Shown: positions 47,303 through 59,658, counted from the stretch's first letter. The stretch: DNA of 64,000 nt from Rhizophagus irregularis (GCF_026210795.1 NC_089447.1:1242501-1306500), one strand, 5' to 3'. Notes: generated by a model not told the origin, from the letters alone. Made by a program: numbers and translations.

Positions 47303-49050
47303 ATGGCAGTACCACAAGAACCAGTATTAAATGGGAACGAGAATACAACTCAAACCTACCAATTTTCGTCACCTAAAGCTGCTAGAACAAAACAACAACT
47401 TAAAAATGATTCATCGACTCAATCACAAGATGGAGATTATTTACATATTTCAATAACGACACTGGACAGAAACCGTCGCGATCCAGTTTTCAAGTTTAAA
47501 GCTATTGTAAGAGCTTTTATTTTTGAATATTTAATTTTGCTCCAGGCTTAAACTTTCGTTTATTAAACATTTATCTATTATTTTAGACTAATTTGCCAAG
47601 ATATAAAAACAGTTCATATCCTTTAATTGAACGTTCACATGCAGAATTTGAGCGATTATTTAATACATTGACTTATTCTAATCCGGAGTGTATAGTTCCA
47701 GCATTGCCTTTTTCATCGAGTAGTTATCAAGCAACCGAGGATGATGAACGTAGAATTAAACATTCTATGCAACAATGGGTTAATCGGGTGGCAATGAATC
47801 CTGTTTTATGTCATGATGAGGAACTTAGATCATTTATAGAAACTGATTTTGCTGTAAGTTTCGAATCAGATAAAAAATCAATATCGCCAGTAAATATTAT
47901 ACAAGTGTTAAAGTTTCTTTATTTTAGTTTATCCCAGCTACTAAACCACGGAAGAGGACTAGTAGTTTTAAGCTTAAGTTCACTCCCGATATTAGGGATG
48001 AGGATAAAGCATTGGTTCATGCCAAATCAACAGCACATATTTTAGAAGGACATTTTCTTAATATTGCAAAAACTATTCAAAAATTGGCGGGATATCGCAA
48101 AGGTTTAGATCTATAAATAGAACTTTTCTTTTTCTTTATGTGAATAATTATTGAAAAATTTTCAAATTATTAGGATTAGCAGCATTTAATTATGATCTTG
48201 GAACAAAATCTATTGCAATGGGAACAGTTGAAAATCATCCTCCTTTATCGAAGTAAATTTTAAGTAGATGTTGAAATTAATGAACGTTTCAATTTAAAAC
48301 TTACAATATTTGTTTTTCTTTTAGTGGCTTACGAAAATTTGGAAAAACACTTCAAATAATCAGTGAGCGACAGAAATTACAAGCCATCAGTGAAGCAGCT
48401 ACTCTTGGTGACTTTTTTAGTTACTATGCAATTAATTCTCATGTAGTTCAGGTATATATTTGCATAATAGGCAATTACTTATGTAATTTGAAGTGACTTT
48501 TTTGGTTGTTTAGTTGATTAATTGGCGTTCATGTAGGAAACTTTAGCAAATCGTCTTAGAATTATTTCTGAACACGATGATGCAGTTAAAACTACTATAA
48601 GCAAAAGACGTTATATCGAACGGTTAAAGTCTTCGACGAACATTAAATCTGATAAAGTTAATGAAGCCTTGGAAGATTTAGATTATGTACGTTTCATTCT
48701 CTGTTAAAAATGATTTTCGGTTGGACGATGATTCTAATTTTTTTTTATTTGTCTACATTGAAAATAAAAAGGCCAAAAGTTATGAACAAAACCTTGACGC
48801 ACGCGTCAAAAATGTAACGAAAAATCTTCATACCGAATTAAAAATATACGAAGAAAATCGTGCCCAAGATTTTTTCAGTGCTGTTAAAGAATATGTTAAA
48901 AAACAAATTTTATTTGAGAAACAACAATTGAACGAATGGGAAAATTTGAGACCAGACATTAAAGCGATTACGAAACGTAATATGCACATCTACGCATTTG
49001 GAGATGAAAAGCTTGATGCTAAATCAGTCGCCGAGAAATTGAATAATTGA
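47303..49050 (+). CDS. VPS17: Vps17-type sorting nexin (PX-BAR), retromer
   Basis: The start chosen is MAVPQEPVLNG, because the upstream in-frame sequence is hydrophobic noise. The PX domain runs FKAITNLPRYKNSSYPLIERSHAEFERL to PECIVPALPF and DERRIKHSMQQWVNRV. The BAR part follows with LEGHFLNIAKTIQKLAGYRKG, FGKTLQIISERQ, DFFSYYAINSHVVQETLANR and RLKSSTNIKSDKVNEALEDL, ending VAEKLNN. Six short introns keep frame. PALPF, RLKSS.N.K.DKV and RPDIKAI match fungal Vps17 rather than Vps5 or Snx41. Vps17 with Vps5 tubulates endosomal membrane for retromer recycling. Confidence 0.9.
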
Positions 49051-49327
49051 TTATCACACAGAAGGGCATATGTATAATGTTCGGTTTAGTTTTAGCAGCG
49101 GACAATCTTAATTAGCTTTTTTTTATATTTCTTATTATATTTGTAATTTATGTAATGAAGGGGATATTATTATTTGTAATATAATTAATATACTGGTAAT
49201 AATATAAAACAACATTTAGAAAAAAATATGTACTACATCAAAAAACTTTCTTAAAAAAATATATATATCAATTAAAATTTTCAAAATTTTGTACAAGAAA
49301 TAATTTAAAATGCTACCCAATTTTTTA
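49051..49327. other. Short spacer between convergent genes
   Basis: This is AT-rich 3' flanking DNA of VPS17 and SFT2. No feature is visible. Confidence 0.5.
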
Positions 49328-50341
49328 TTATATACTATCAACACAACTTCCGAGAACTTTTTTGATAATAGCTCTAAGCAAAATTTAAAACGAATAAATT
49401 AATTTTTTTTAGATAAATAAGTTATTAATGTGATTTCTTACCTTCCGTAAGGTATGTAACTGGCGCTGAAACGAATTAAGAAAAACATTAACAAAGTAGA
49501 AAAAAAAACCAATTAAATAGTAATAACTTACCAATACCAAAATAGTGCCATCCATTGAATAATACATAAAATAATACATAAAACACCGTTTTGTAGCTAC
49601 ATTTAAAAAAAAATAAAGTTAGTATGGTTTAGTTAAACAAGAAATACAAACGCACTCCTGCTTGCTTACTACAAACGCGACAACCAAGGTGAGCACTAAT
49701 GCTCCAAGGAAAACTACACTAGCAAACCACCGAACTTTCAAAATGAATTAATTACATTAATATTTTAATTACGAAAAAAAAAATTTTTTTTATTTCAATT
49801 TATATATATATATTCCATTAAAAACAAATACCTGGAGCAAACATTGTTTTTATTTGTTTCTTAAAACCGACAAGGAAACCAGTACTATAAATAGATATCA
49901 TTTTAGTAAAAAAAAAAGAAAGAATTTTTACAAATTTGTTTTATACCTAAGAAGAGATATAATATTTCCAATAGTATATAAAACAGCAAAGCCAGAAAGT
50001 GGACCAGTAAATAGAAGAATGGTAGCCTAAAAGCATGAACAAAAACTGAATAATTACACTCTAGGAAGTTTTTTGTAGGAAAGAACTTACCAATATACTT
50101 ATCACGAAGCCAAGGACAAAGCTAGTTATACGATAAAATTATAACGCGTTAATAATATTTTACGATCTTTACGCTTTGGGCACGATTACAAAATACAGAA
50201 AATAAGTAACGCGAGAGCAGGATACCAAATTCCAAAACCATAAAGTCGCTGTGTCCTCGTGAGTTTAAAAAAGTTGTCAAAAGGACTAGTTTCATCCATA
50301 GTCCCCTGATCACTGAACTCGAAAGAATCCCACAGCTTCAT
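49328..50341 (-). CDS. SFT2: Sft2-family vesicle transport membrane protein
   Basis: Read on the minus strand from MKLWDSFEFSDQGTMDE, about eight short exons join into roughly 170 residues. Four hydrophobic segments are visible: FFVLGFVISILATILLF, FAVLYTIGNIISLLSTGFL, WFASVVFLGALVLTLVVAFV and LQNGVLCIILCIIQWMALF. GPLSGFAVLYTIGN…TGFLVGFKKQIKTMF and the end CASYIPYGR are Sft2 signatures. Correct splicing of the last introns is supported by this SYIPYGR motif; the alternative frame loses it. Sft2 is a Golgi tetraspanning protein that helps endosome-to-Golgi vesicle fusion. Confidence 0.9.
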
Positions 50342-50539
50342 TTTTCTTGTAATAAAACTTTAATGCTAGTAAAAAGAGTTGAAAGTAATGAAAAGTAGTT
50401 TGTTCCCGTAAGCATGTGATATAACGCAAAAAAAAAGGGTGGGAAATACAAAAATGTCAATTTAAATCGACGATCAGATCATATATTTATTAATAAAATT
50501 CCACATTAAGCAAAGTCTAAATTTAATATCTCTATCAAA
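50342..50539. other. SFT2 5' flank / right edge of IS607-type element
   Basis: No gene is visible. In TnpB/Fanzor elements the guide RNA overlaps the 3' end of the nuclease gene, so if one existed it would lie at about 50450-50600. I see no decisive structure. Confidence 0.3.
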
Positions 50540-52150
50540 TTTTGTTTTACATTGGCACCTTTGATCTGCCTAGCTTTTTATGAATATAGTCAAGAATCCA
50601 CAAGTTTTGCTTTCTTTACTACTTGACAAGAGATGCTCGCGTGCCTTATGGATCGAATGAGTCTTGGAACTAATGCGTCGTTACCCACGTCGGACATTCC
50701 TTGAGTGCGAAATTCGGTAGTAATATTATATGATAATTTCTACAAAGCCATTTAGCCAGTTTACAAATGATAATAATTCACAAAGACAACGGATCCTCTT
50801 GTGAATACGTAACATAACATGACATAATCTACAATTGAAAGTAGTATATATGTTAAATTATAAAAAAATATTAAATAAACAAATTAATTAATATTGCCAG
50901 TAACGTTTTTTTCATAAATACAATCGCGTTTACTTGAAGCTTGTCACATACATGACTTAGTTGACCAATATCATTTTTCCCCCATTCAACAGCTATTCCG
51001 CTTGGATCATAACCAGTCATGAACGTACGTACATCTGGATCTAGAGCAATCACTTCTGATCCTTCCTATTAAATTATTAAATACATAAATTTTCTCTGTT
51101 ATTATTTAAAGACTATTTCTATTTGTACACTACGTGTGTAAACACATGTCACGTGATAGTTGTCATTTTTCGGTGATCTGCATAAAAATTTCCTATTTTG
51201 GAAATTTGTATAACGCATTTTCATTTTTTACCTAGAAACATAATTTCCTTTTTTGGGTTGTATAACGTTACTCCAATATCCAAAATTGGAAATTACAGTA
51301 ATTTTTGGCTGGAATTATTGAATTATAAAATTTGGCCGAAATTATGGTATGTGACATATAATATGTGATAAATAAGGTTTTTCCAATTCAAGTCCCTAGA
51401 ATAAATAGTAAAAATGGAAAACTATAGGGGCGTGACATGGGTGACAAATTATAGTCACGTGATATGTGTTTCGCACACTAGTGTACATTAAGAAATTATC
51501 TCATTAAATATAATGTAAAATCTTTTATATAAAACAATGTATATAATATATAAATAATATAATAATTAAAGATGAAAAACAAATAAAAACCTTTTCTTGT
51601 ATTTCTGAAAATAAAGGACCTTGGTTTCAGCCCGTATTTCAAGTGGTTTAGGTATACAAAGATAAACTTCATCAAGGCGACAGAGCCTCTTCCAAATCAA
51701 CTTAATATGATAGTCTTGTTATAAATGCATATTTACCACGAGACTTGCTCCAGTGTTTGGAAAGTATCGCAATTGACTATTGAGAATCCTTTTTAGAACG
51801 GAACTTCATCTTGAATTTTTTATGATTTGCAGCAAAGTTGGAAGAATATCCTTTAAACAAGCCATTTTAGCTTCATCCTGTATATCATAGGGAGTTTCAA
51901 GGATCCATTTAATTTTGGTATATTGAAGTTTACGGCATTGAGACATAGTGCCTTCAAATCCTTTTTTTTCGATTGACACCTTTTTTGACCACGATAAGAT
52001 ATTGTTGTACGTCCATCGTGCTGTTCCTATTCATTTTCTGAGTTTTATTCGCTCCTCCTGAATAGGAAAAGCTGGATGCGTTGTACTTTTCCTTCTGGAA
52101 GTTTCCTCATTTCTTTCTTCTTAAGTGGTACCTTTTCTTTTCTGCGATTT
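50540..52150 (-). pseudogene. TnpB/Fanzor-like (IS607-associated) nuclease, broken
   Basis: Read on the minus strand, fragments follow in the order of an IS607-type TnpB/Fanzor. They are a basic N-terminal piece with LPEGKVQRIQLF (~52110), the helix-rich part GTMSQCRKLQYTKIKWILETPYDI (~51970-51890) and KFRSKKDSQ…SIAILSKHWSKSRGKYAF, then LCIPKPLEIRAE (~51640). After an intron comes the RuvC-like motif VIALDPDVRTFMTGYDPSG (~51040-51000). Last are CKLAKWLCRNYHIILLPNF and a remnant DYIHKKLGRSK near 50570, where the zinc-finger Cys pairs normally lie. It has several frameshifts and stops (for example at LEIRAE and after KNSR). The intron (about 51068-51591) contains a MITE. The recombinase lies upstream in the same orientation. 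Confidence 0.75.
51124..51487. mobile_element. 364-bp MITE inside an intron of the Fanzor-like gene
   Basis: The ends TGTACACTACGTGTG and the inverted CACACTAGTGTACA form terminal repeats of about 36 bases with a few indels, including ACACATGTCACGTGAT. The interior is non-coding, with TTTCC…GGAAA motifs. The target duplication is unclear. It lies wholly within the inferred intron 51068-51591. Confidence 0.75.
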
Positions 52151-52189
52151 GTAGCAGAACGTAGTCAATTATGTCGCCACAAACACAAA

Positions 52190-52640
52190 CACTGTGACGA
52201 TTGCAAGTAAGTCTTCTGCAAGTTTTCCAGTTTTGCCATCATTGGTACAAATGTCTTAACCGAGAACAACGAGCCATGTCTGGCTTCATATCTGAAGCAA
52301 CACAAGCGTTATTTTTGGGTAACCACCACTTCTTCGACGTTAGAGTATACTCGTTCCAAAAAGGGAAGCAAACCCTCTGCGCTTCCAATTGAGTCCTGAT
52401 CTGTTGACCTCGTTGATGTTCCGAACTGACTCTGGCGTAGCAAACTTTGGACTTTTGCATGGGTTTCTGGTCATTTCCAAAGGCTCTGTGTACATCTGTA
52501 TTTGAGTAGAGTCGTTTTCCTCCGGGTGTTTTAACAATAGTAACCTTTCCGGAAGCAGCCCATTAGTAGCAACATTTCAATCGAGACATTTGTCTCTTAA
52601 ATCTTTTTTGCGCCTAGGTAAGTAATCTTGCCTTGATCCA
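52190..52640 (-). pseudogene. IS607-type serine recombinase (TnpA), broken
   Basis: On the minus strand the MerR-like helix-turn-helix end VKTPGGKRLYSNTDVHRAF is followed by KVCYARVSSEHQRG, the serine-recombinase N-terminal motif with the catalytic Ser in RVSS, and by SGLNWKRRGFASL, a recombinase motif in another frame, then VYSNVEEVVVTQK. The order MerR-HTH plus resolvase is diagnostic of IS607. Frames shift at least three times, so the gene is dead. It is directly upstream of the Fanzor-like gene, in the same orientation. Confidence 0.75.
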
Positions 52641-52890
52641 GATTGTATTTTGTTTCTTACTATAAATAAAAAAATAAAATATGTTCTTTGTTTAAGAATG
52701 TGAGACAATAACAATACAGTATTTGTTCAACCATTTTCTTATAGAATAGATCGGTTTCTAGTATTATTAATGTAAAACTTATTTTCCTTATAAAACAGAG
52801 ACGCAAATTTAGTTTTTGAATTTATTAAATGTGTGCTTTATTCTGGAAGGTTCGAAAATCACGCCACGGTTGTACAACTGTTTCAAAGTT
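52641..52890. other. Spacer, OPA3 3' flank
   Basis: No supported feature is visible. Confidence 0.5.
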
Positions 52891-53658
52891 TTATACGTCT
52901 TGATTTTTATCATCATTTTTACTTTCCCGTTGTATCTTAGGAATGTTTAAATTGTGCATTCTTTTGGTCAAAATGAAATCTAAAAGATTTCGTAACTTTT
53001 CATAATCATTATTCAATTTTTCATAGTCGTTTTTCAATTTTACAATTTGATTCATCATTTGATCCTCAGATTCTTTTAATTTTGATATTTCATCTTTCAA
53101 CATTTCTATTTTATCATCCAATTGATGTTGACGATCTTTGGAACTTTTATAAGATCTAGAAAAAATAATTATTATTAATTATAATCAATTTAGATTAAAT
53201 TAAAATATTTAAAATATGCTTATTATATACCTAGCTTGTTCCCATATGATCAAACTACTTGCAACTCCAAAAATGATTGCCTCGCCTAAAAAGTTAGCAC
53301 CCATTTCCACAGCCCTAGATTTAAAAGGTTGTAAATTAATCAAATAAAATATCATTTTAAATTCTACTATGAACAAATTACTTTGCATCATTTAGAGGAC
53401 GAATTTTCTCAGTTTTTTGTCCCAATAGGTTCATGTCAAGTTTAATTTCAAACCGGCGGGTTGCCTGCGCAACATTAATACATATTTGTCGAAAAGCCGG
53501 ATGACTTTTACTATAATTCTGTTTTTTAATAAAAAACTTTAAGACATAAACTCAAAACAAATTGATAAATGTAAAAGTTATTTAGTTACTTTAATACTAT
53601 TTGCAATTGGTTTTGATATTGTGCGAACAAGTAGAGAGGCTAATTTTGTTGTACTCAT
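52891..53658 (-). CDS. OPA3: OPA3-like mitochondrial protein
   Basis: Four exons on the minus strand give about 170 residues: MSTTKLASLLVRTISKPIANSIK, NYSKSHPAFRQICINVAQATRR to KIRPLNDAK, AVEMGANFLGEAIIFGVASSLIIWEQAR, and a coiled-coil tail ending NDDKNQDV. The KP.A..IK opening, IRPLN..A and ELGA..LGEA.IF patterns are those of OPA3, an outer or inner mitochondrial membrane protein linked in humans to optic atrophy and lipid metabolism. The GEAIIFGVASSLIIW stretch is the likely membrane segment. The C-terminal half (about 70 residues) forms a predicted coiled coil. Confidence 0.9.
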
Positions 53659-54896
53659 TATTTGTAAAAGGGAACGAAATGAAAAGTTACAATTATAAAT
53701 ATGTAAATCTGGCCTTTTTATAATTTATATCTTGTTATTGATTGGTGAAATCGATTTGTTAATAACATATCACAAAAAAAAATAAATTTCCAACTAATCA
53801 TAACTTTTTCCGATAATTTAACTTTTTTTCCCTTCTTTTTTTTTAAGAAAAAAAAGAACAAATTTGTCAGATTTTGTCATATTGTACATATTTGTAAGAA
53901 AAAAAAATACGTTTTTTTCGAAATACCTAATTTACGTACAATTTATAATAATTATAAAAAGCAATAATGTTTGTAGATCATAATATAGCTTAGGTTTGCA
54001 TATGACGTTACATTTTTCACTGAAAATTAATACAGTAAAAAACATGTTGCGTTTTTCTCATGTGGTGAAAAATTGAAATCAAATTTATAGGTTACACTTC
54101 GCTTCTCACAAATCACATAGCGCTACTTCTACATATATATATTTGGCTTTTGTGATCCTTTTTTTCTTTCCTACCAAAAAAAAACGACGTACTCAAATTA
54201 TATAGTCAGCTTTTTCTTCTTTCCTTTTATAAATATATCTAATTACTTTTATTTTTCTTTGCAAAGAATTTTCTTGAAAGCTATATTAAATATTTATTTT
54301 CTTTGCAAAGAAATTTTTTGAAAAAAGTTTTACATTTTATTTTCTCTGTATAGAAAAGTTTTTGCTTACATCCTTTATAATTATAGAGATTAATAATAAG
54401 CTTATTGACTACACTTTCTTTGAGAAAAAAAGCCACTAAGAAATATTTTAGGTAGAGTGTTCAATATTAATACCCATATACCTTATTCTTACACCTGCCC
54501 TCGCTTTGCTGCTCGATAAGTTAGCAAGCGTTGTTGCAACTCCTTTTCTCCGTATCCCCACCATGTTGAACTTGGTTGAATAATATTGATCCTAGCTTTT
54601 ATCTGCTTATTTGCAGTTATTTTAAAAGAAAATATTTACTTTACATCTATTATACTCTTTTTTGTGGAATTTTTATTTTACCCTTTATAAATCATAGGAT
54701 CCTAACTTTATCTGCATATTGTAGTTTTTTTAAGAAATATTTACTTTACATACTTTACATATACTATATTTTTTTTTTGTTTTGTAAAATAATATTTTAC
54801 CTATCATAATCATAGGATCCTAGCTTTTATCTGCATATGCAGTTTTCCATATATATTATATAATTTTTACTTACTATAAACCATAGAACAAAAAAA
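53659..54896. promoter_or_regulatory. Divergent intergenic region with direct repeats
   Basis: It holds the promoters of OPA3 (-) and the Num1-like gene (+). A sequence of about 120 bases containing ATAGGATCCTA, TTTATCTGCATAT and ATATTTACTTTACAT recurs about three times at 54590-54890, directly before the start codon. A second direct repeat (TTTCTTTGCAAAGAA) occurs at about 54255 and 54298. These are candidate regulatory or 5'-UTR repeats; no function is shown. Confidence 0.5.
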
Positions 54897-57800
54897 ATGG
54901 CAGATTCTATAGAAAGCAGCGAAAATTCAATCGCATCTACCCCAATTAGAATGTCAACTTACGAAGGGCTGGGACCTGATATCGTGGTGTCTTCTCCATC
55001 AACTCCACGACGGTCTATATACATGCAGACACCGGCGGCAATAAAAAAACAATTACAAGACCAACTAAATGAAAAATCAAACCAAATCCAAATGACTGCC
55101 GAATTAGGACAAGCACTAGTAAAGCAACAAACAGAACTGGAACAACGAATACGAGAACTTGATCAAACTCAAGGCGATGAAGTTCCTCAAGAACTTAAAG
55201 ATAAATTGGCCGAATTAGAAAAACAAGCTAATGCTCTTGAAGCAAATACAGCCAAAGTCTTCCTTGGTACTAAAGGACTTACTTCGGTAAGGAATAATTT
55301 CATAAATTTTTTTCATAAAATAGCTAAGATGTATTTACATTAGTTGATCATTATAAACAAATGTTATTTATTAATGTCAGGTAAATTTATATATGTGATA
55401 GTGCATGTTTCTTATCTAAGTTTACCTAATGTATTTTCAACAAAAAACACAATTTTTCTAGTGTGAAATTGCTATAACATCGTTTTTACTTATTTTATTC
55501 GGTTTATACAGGGTGGAACAGATTTAGCCGGATCTACTGGATCTCCTGGTCCTTCTGCTACATCAATAGCAGATTCAACACCCACAACAACTACAACAGG
55601 ACGTCCAAATAGACGTGAATTAAACAAAGCGAAAAAACGTAAAGATGATATTGAACTTGCCACCGAAATAGGACAGGGTCTATTAGTGGAGATTCGACGT
55701 TTACAAGCATTACTTCAAGAAAAAGAAGAAAAAATAAAAGAACTTGAAATTGACAAAGCAGAACTGGAACGTATGATCGATGTACTCAACAAGCAAATTC
55801 GAGGAAAGGAAGAATCTGAAGGTATTTACAATATTTTATCCGAAATTTTTGATTGTTTTTTTCTTATTTAAATTATTATTTTATTAATCATTACATATTA
55901 TCACTACATTAGAACGGTACAAAGACGAAAATTGGAATCTTGAATTAATGAGGCAAGAAATGAGTGCAGAATTAGAGGAACTTCGGCAACAATTAAATAA
56001 AACACGTAATGATTATTCAAAAATCGAAAAGGCTCTCGCGACTGCAACTGATGTTATTGATCAACTTAAAGATAAAGAAGAAAGGTTGACAACAGACTAT
56101 CATAGTTTAAAGACTCGTCATGACCAAGATATGGCTAATAACAGAAGACACGTTGCTGCGCTTAATCGAGAAAAGAATGATCTATTGAAAAATCTTGAAG
56201 AATTGAGAGCTCAATTGGCATCATTACAAGCAACCAGAAACATAAGAAAACGAACGCCCGAACCAGGCGCAGGTCCTAATGATGATGAACTTGGTCAACC
56301 AATTCCCAGTGATAATGATACTAGTAGCGAAGGTATACCAACTGCTTTACAAGGCAAGAATTTGAATAAAGAAGAAACTTTGAAGGCTCTAGGAATTGCT
56401 AAAGACATGATCGGTAGTCTTCGCGCAAATCTTCAAAAGGAAAAAAGTGAAAAATATGAACTTAAGAAACTTTTAGCAGATAGTCAAGAACAAATTGAAG
56501 CAATGCGCTATGAGACAGAATTTGACCCTGCTGCAGTTTACAACAAGAAAGTTAAGAAGAGTAAACGATCAAAGAGATTGTCTGCGGCAAGTAATGGATT
56601 ACCTAATATTGACGAAAACGATTCACAGGATGAAAATGAAGATTCTGGTGATGATGATATGGTTATCAATAAAGATAATCGTCCTTCGTCGGATATGTTT
56701 AGACCTCATGGATGGAAACCTGATCTTTTGAGAAAAAGTAGGAACTCAACTCGAAGTTCTATAATGTCAAGTAGGATTGATGAAGATATTCCTGGTGATG
56801 AATATGATGAAATAGAAGATGATGAAGTAGTCGCTGCACAGAGAGCTGAAGCTCTTAATAATTTAACCAAACCTAAGAGAAGTTCATCTCGATCGTCTAA
56901 GCAATCGTTGGTCGAAGATCCTGAATCTTTCGATTTTACAGGTGATGCTAAATCTGTAAGGGATTCAGTTGTACGTAAACGTGTCAGCGAATACGAAGAT
57001 ATTGTTAATAGAAAAAATAGTAAACTTATTAATCCTGAAACCGGCGAGGAAGAAGAAATTAAAGATGATGCGTCTTCGGTAGATTCATTTACATCTGCTA
57101 ATGAGACTAATTTAGATTCTAAAAGAGGATCTGCCACATCAAAAAGAAATTCAAAACGCGGATCCAATAGAGAATCTTCAACACTATTATTATCAGATTC
57201 ACTCACTAAAAATATTCCTGAAGAGGTTGTTCCCAGCAAGGAATTTAGAGATGTGGCAGTACAAACAGAGGCAGGAAGAAGTGATTCACTTTCCACAATT
57301 CATACTGGCAAGTTTACATTCGGTAACCGAGATACTGTTGTTTATGATGCGTCACGTGAATCTAAAGACATTTCAAACACTCGTCAATCTGTTGCTTCAG
57401 TTCATGAAGACAATGAAGACAACAACATTGAAAATCGATTTACACTCGATTTAAGTTCAGGTAATCGGAAAAATTTACAAAGTCAACAAAGTCAACAAAA
57501 TCAACATCAACAAAATCAACAAAGTCAACAAAGTCAACAAGGACATTCAGATCCTCCGCCAAGACCAACAAATAGTCCACCACCAACCCTCATGCATCCT
57601 CCCACCGTAAATTTCGGTCAACAAGCTGGATCACCGAAAATTCCTCATCATCCATTAAATGTTGGTAGAAAAGGATCTACAGATTCGCAAGATATACAAA
57701 ATGTTATAGGAAATGGAAGATCAAATCATCAACATACACTAAGTTCAGATTCAGTGTCAACTGTTAGTAGCACTTCTACTTCAGCTGAACAAGTAGGTCG

Positions 57801-58858
57801 TTCTGACACATCCCACGTTGAAGCTGGTAGCAGTACTGGACCAATGACTGGACCAATGACTGGGCCAATGACTGGACCCTCAGGCACAGATCCAAATATC
57901 ATCCATGCAATCACCCAAACAATGATAGGTGAATATTTATGGAAATACACTAGAAAGAATTTCGGTGCTGGAATTTCGGAGAAACGACATAAACGATTCT
58001 TTTGGGTTCATCCTTATACAAAAACCTTATATTGGAGTATTAGAGATCCTGGAAGTTATGAACCAGTAGATCCTAAATCTAAGGGCGGCATGTCATATTT
58101 TGGTATGTTGACATTAGTATTAATTTGTATATTTCTTTATTTTAAATTAATTATACAAATAAATAATTTCTTAAATTTTTTTAGCATATATTGAATCGGT
58201 GCGGCAAGTTGTTGATCATAATCCTTCACCCCCGGGTCTTCACCACATGAGTTTGGTTATTAAAACACCCGAAAGGGAGTTAAAATTCACTGCTCGATCT
58301 AAGGAACGACATGAATATTGGTTTCAGGTTTGTTATATATTATTAACTATTTTAAATTTTATGAATATTAAATATTAGTAATCTAATGTTATTTTATTTA
58401 TTAAGGCTTTAAGTTATTTACTACAACGACCTGACGAAGTGGGGCAAATAGGACAGGGGCAAATAGGACAAGGTCAAACTCCAGGAAGAATTGCAAAAAA
58501 TGGATCGGATCCATGGGAGAATCAAGCAAATATGCAGAACCTTCATAACAATACATCACCAAATGGATCATTAAAAGGATCGAATCTCAGGGAAATTAAG
58601 AAAAAATCCAGTTTCAGTAAGATTCAAGCAATGTTCCGCCGAGATGGATCATCTTCATCACCTACATCACCACTTTCAACAGAATTTGTAGATGGTCAGC
58701 ATCAACAATTTGCCATACCAGGACCTTCAAATAGTAACATTGATGACGATGATGAGGATTTGGAAAATGTACGTCAATGTTGTGACGGGCGTCATGATGT
58801 GAGCAAGTTGGAACGTGCACCTCACAAGCATCATCATCATCATAATGGCCATTATTAA
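54897..58858 (+). CDS. Num1/Mcp5-like cortical anchor, coiled coil plus PH domain
   Basis: Exons 54897-55286, 55512-55821, 55913-58102, 58185-58327 and 58406-58858 join to 1161 residues. The N-terminal third is mostly heptad-type coiled coil (~50-130, 165-330), including LATEIGQGLLVEIRRLQALLQEKEEKI. Then come a long acidic/Ser-rich disordered region, a Q-rich SQQ/NQQ repeat (~750-775) and four GPMT repeats just before the PH domain. The PH domain (~896-1021) opens AITQTMIGEYLWKYTRKNFG and contains RHKRFFWVHPYTKTLYWS and KFTARSKERHEYWFQAL, typical of the Mcp5/Num1 C-terminal PH family. These proteins bind PI(4,5)P2 at the cell cortex and anchor dynein and mitochondria. It ends in a His-rich tail. 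Confidence 0.9.
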
Positions 58859-59484
58859 TTTAATGGTTTTTATGATTGTTATTTTAAATTTAAAATAAAA
58901 AAACAATTCATGTTTTATACAAGTTAGCTTTTTTTCATAAGTGAAAAAATTTTTTAAACAAACATTCTTTAGTTAAAAAATTTATATATACATACATATT
59001 TATTTATTTATTACTTTTTTATATATAGCAATTTTGTTGTACACTATAATATTATTATTTAAGTAAAACAGTTTAACTTTATTAATTAACTTATTATTGT
59101 ATTATTTATCATGTGATCTTTATATTTAAAGATAAAAATTTATATAAAATTTAATGCAAACAAAAACTGTTAATTTTTAACTACTTTGATAATAAATTTG
59201 AATTCAGATAAATTTTTAGATTTACATTATTTATTACAATTAAACAAAATTATTATACTTAAATTTACCAGTAAAATATATATATATATAAAGTATAATA
59301 GCTAAAGTATAACAATTAAAAATTCTTTTTGTATAATTAATATTATAATTATTATTAATGATAATAATTGAGGAGGAATTCTTTTCACTAATCACATGAA
59401 CCATTTTTTCCCATAGGAATTTTGAAGGAAAATTTCTGAAACTATGGCTTTCTTGTTAAAACAAACCATTTTTAAAGCTCTGCC
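58859..59484. other. AT-rich 3' flank
   Basis: An AATAAA-type signal lies near 58895. Otherwise it is featureless AT-rich DNA. Confidence 0.5.
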
Positions 59485-59658
59485 TATACATGCCACTCAA
59501 ATTATTTTGGGCTGCCGTAATTATAAGTAAAATCCCAAATTCAATTATGACATCCCAAATTATTTTGGTACTTTACATAGTAAATTATATATAAACTAAA
59601 ATTACAGCATCCCAAATTATAATTATGACATCCCAAAATAATTTGGACAGCATGTATA
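59485..59658. mobile_element. 174-bp MITE, TATACATGC ends, 8-bp TSD GCTCTGCC (copy 2)
   Basis: It is the reverse-oriented relative of 3793-3956, sharing CCCAAATTATTTTGGG-type subterminal motifs and the middle segment TTTACTATGTAAAGT. It is flanked by the perfect 8-base duplication GCTCTGCC (59477-59484 and 59659-59666). Two intact duplications on two copies confirm a mobile hAT-like family. Confidence 0.92.

Noticed and set aside
56706-57296. Ser/Leu-rich antisense open frame opposite the Num1-like gene
   Set aside because: It is the complement of a Ser/Asp-rich disordered coding region; composition alone produces it.
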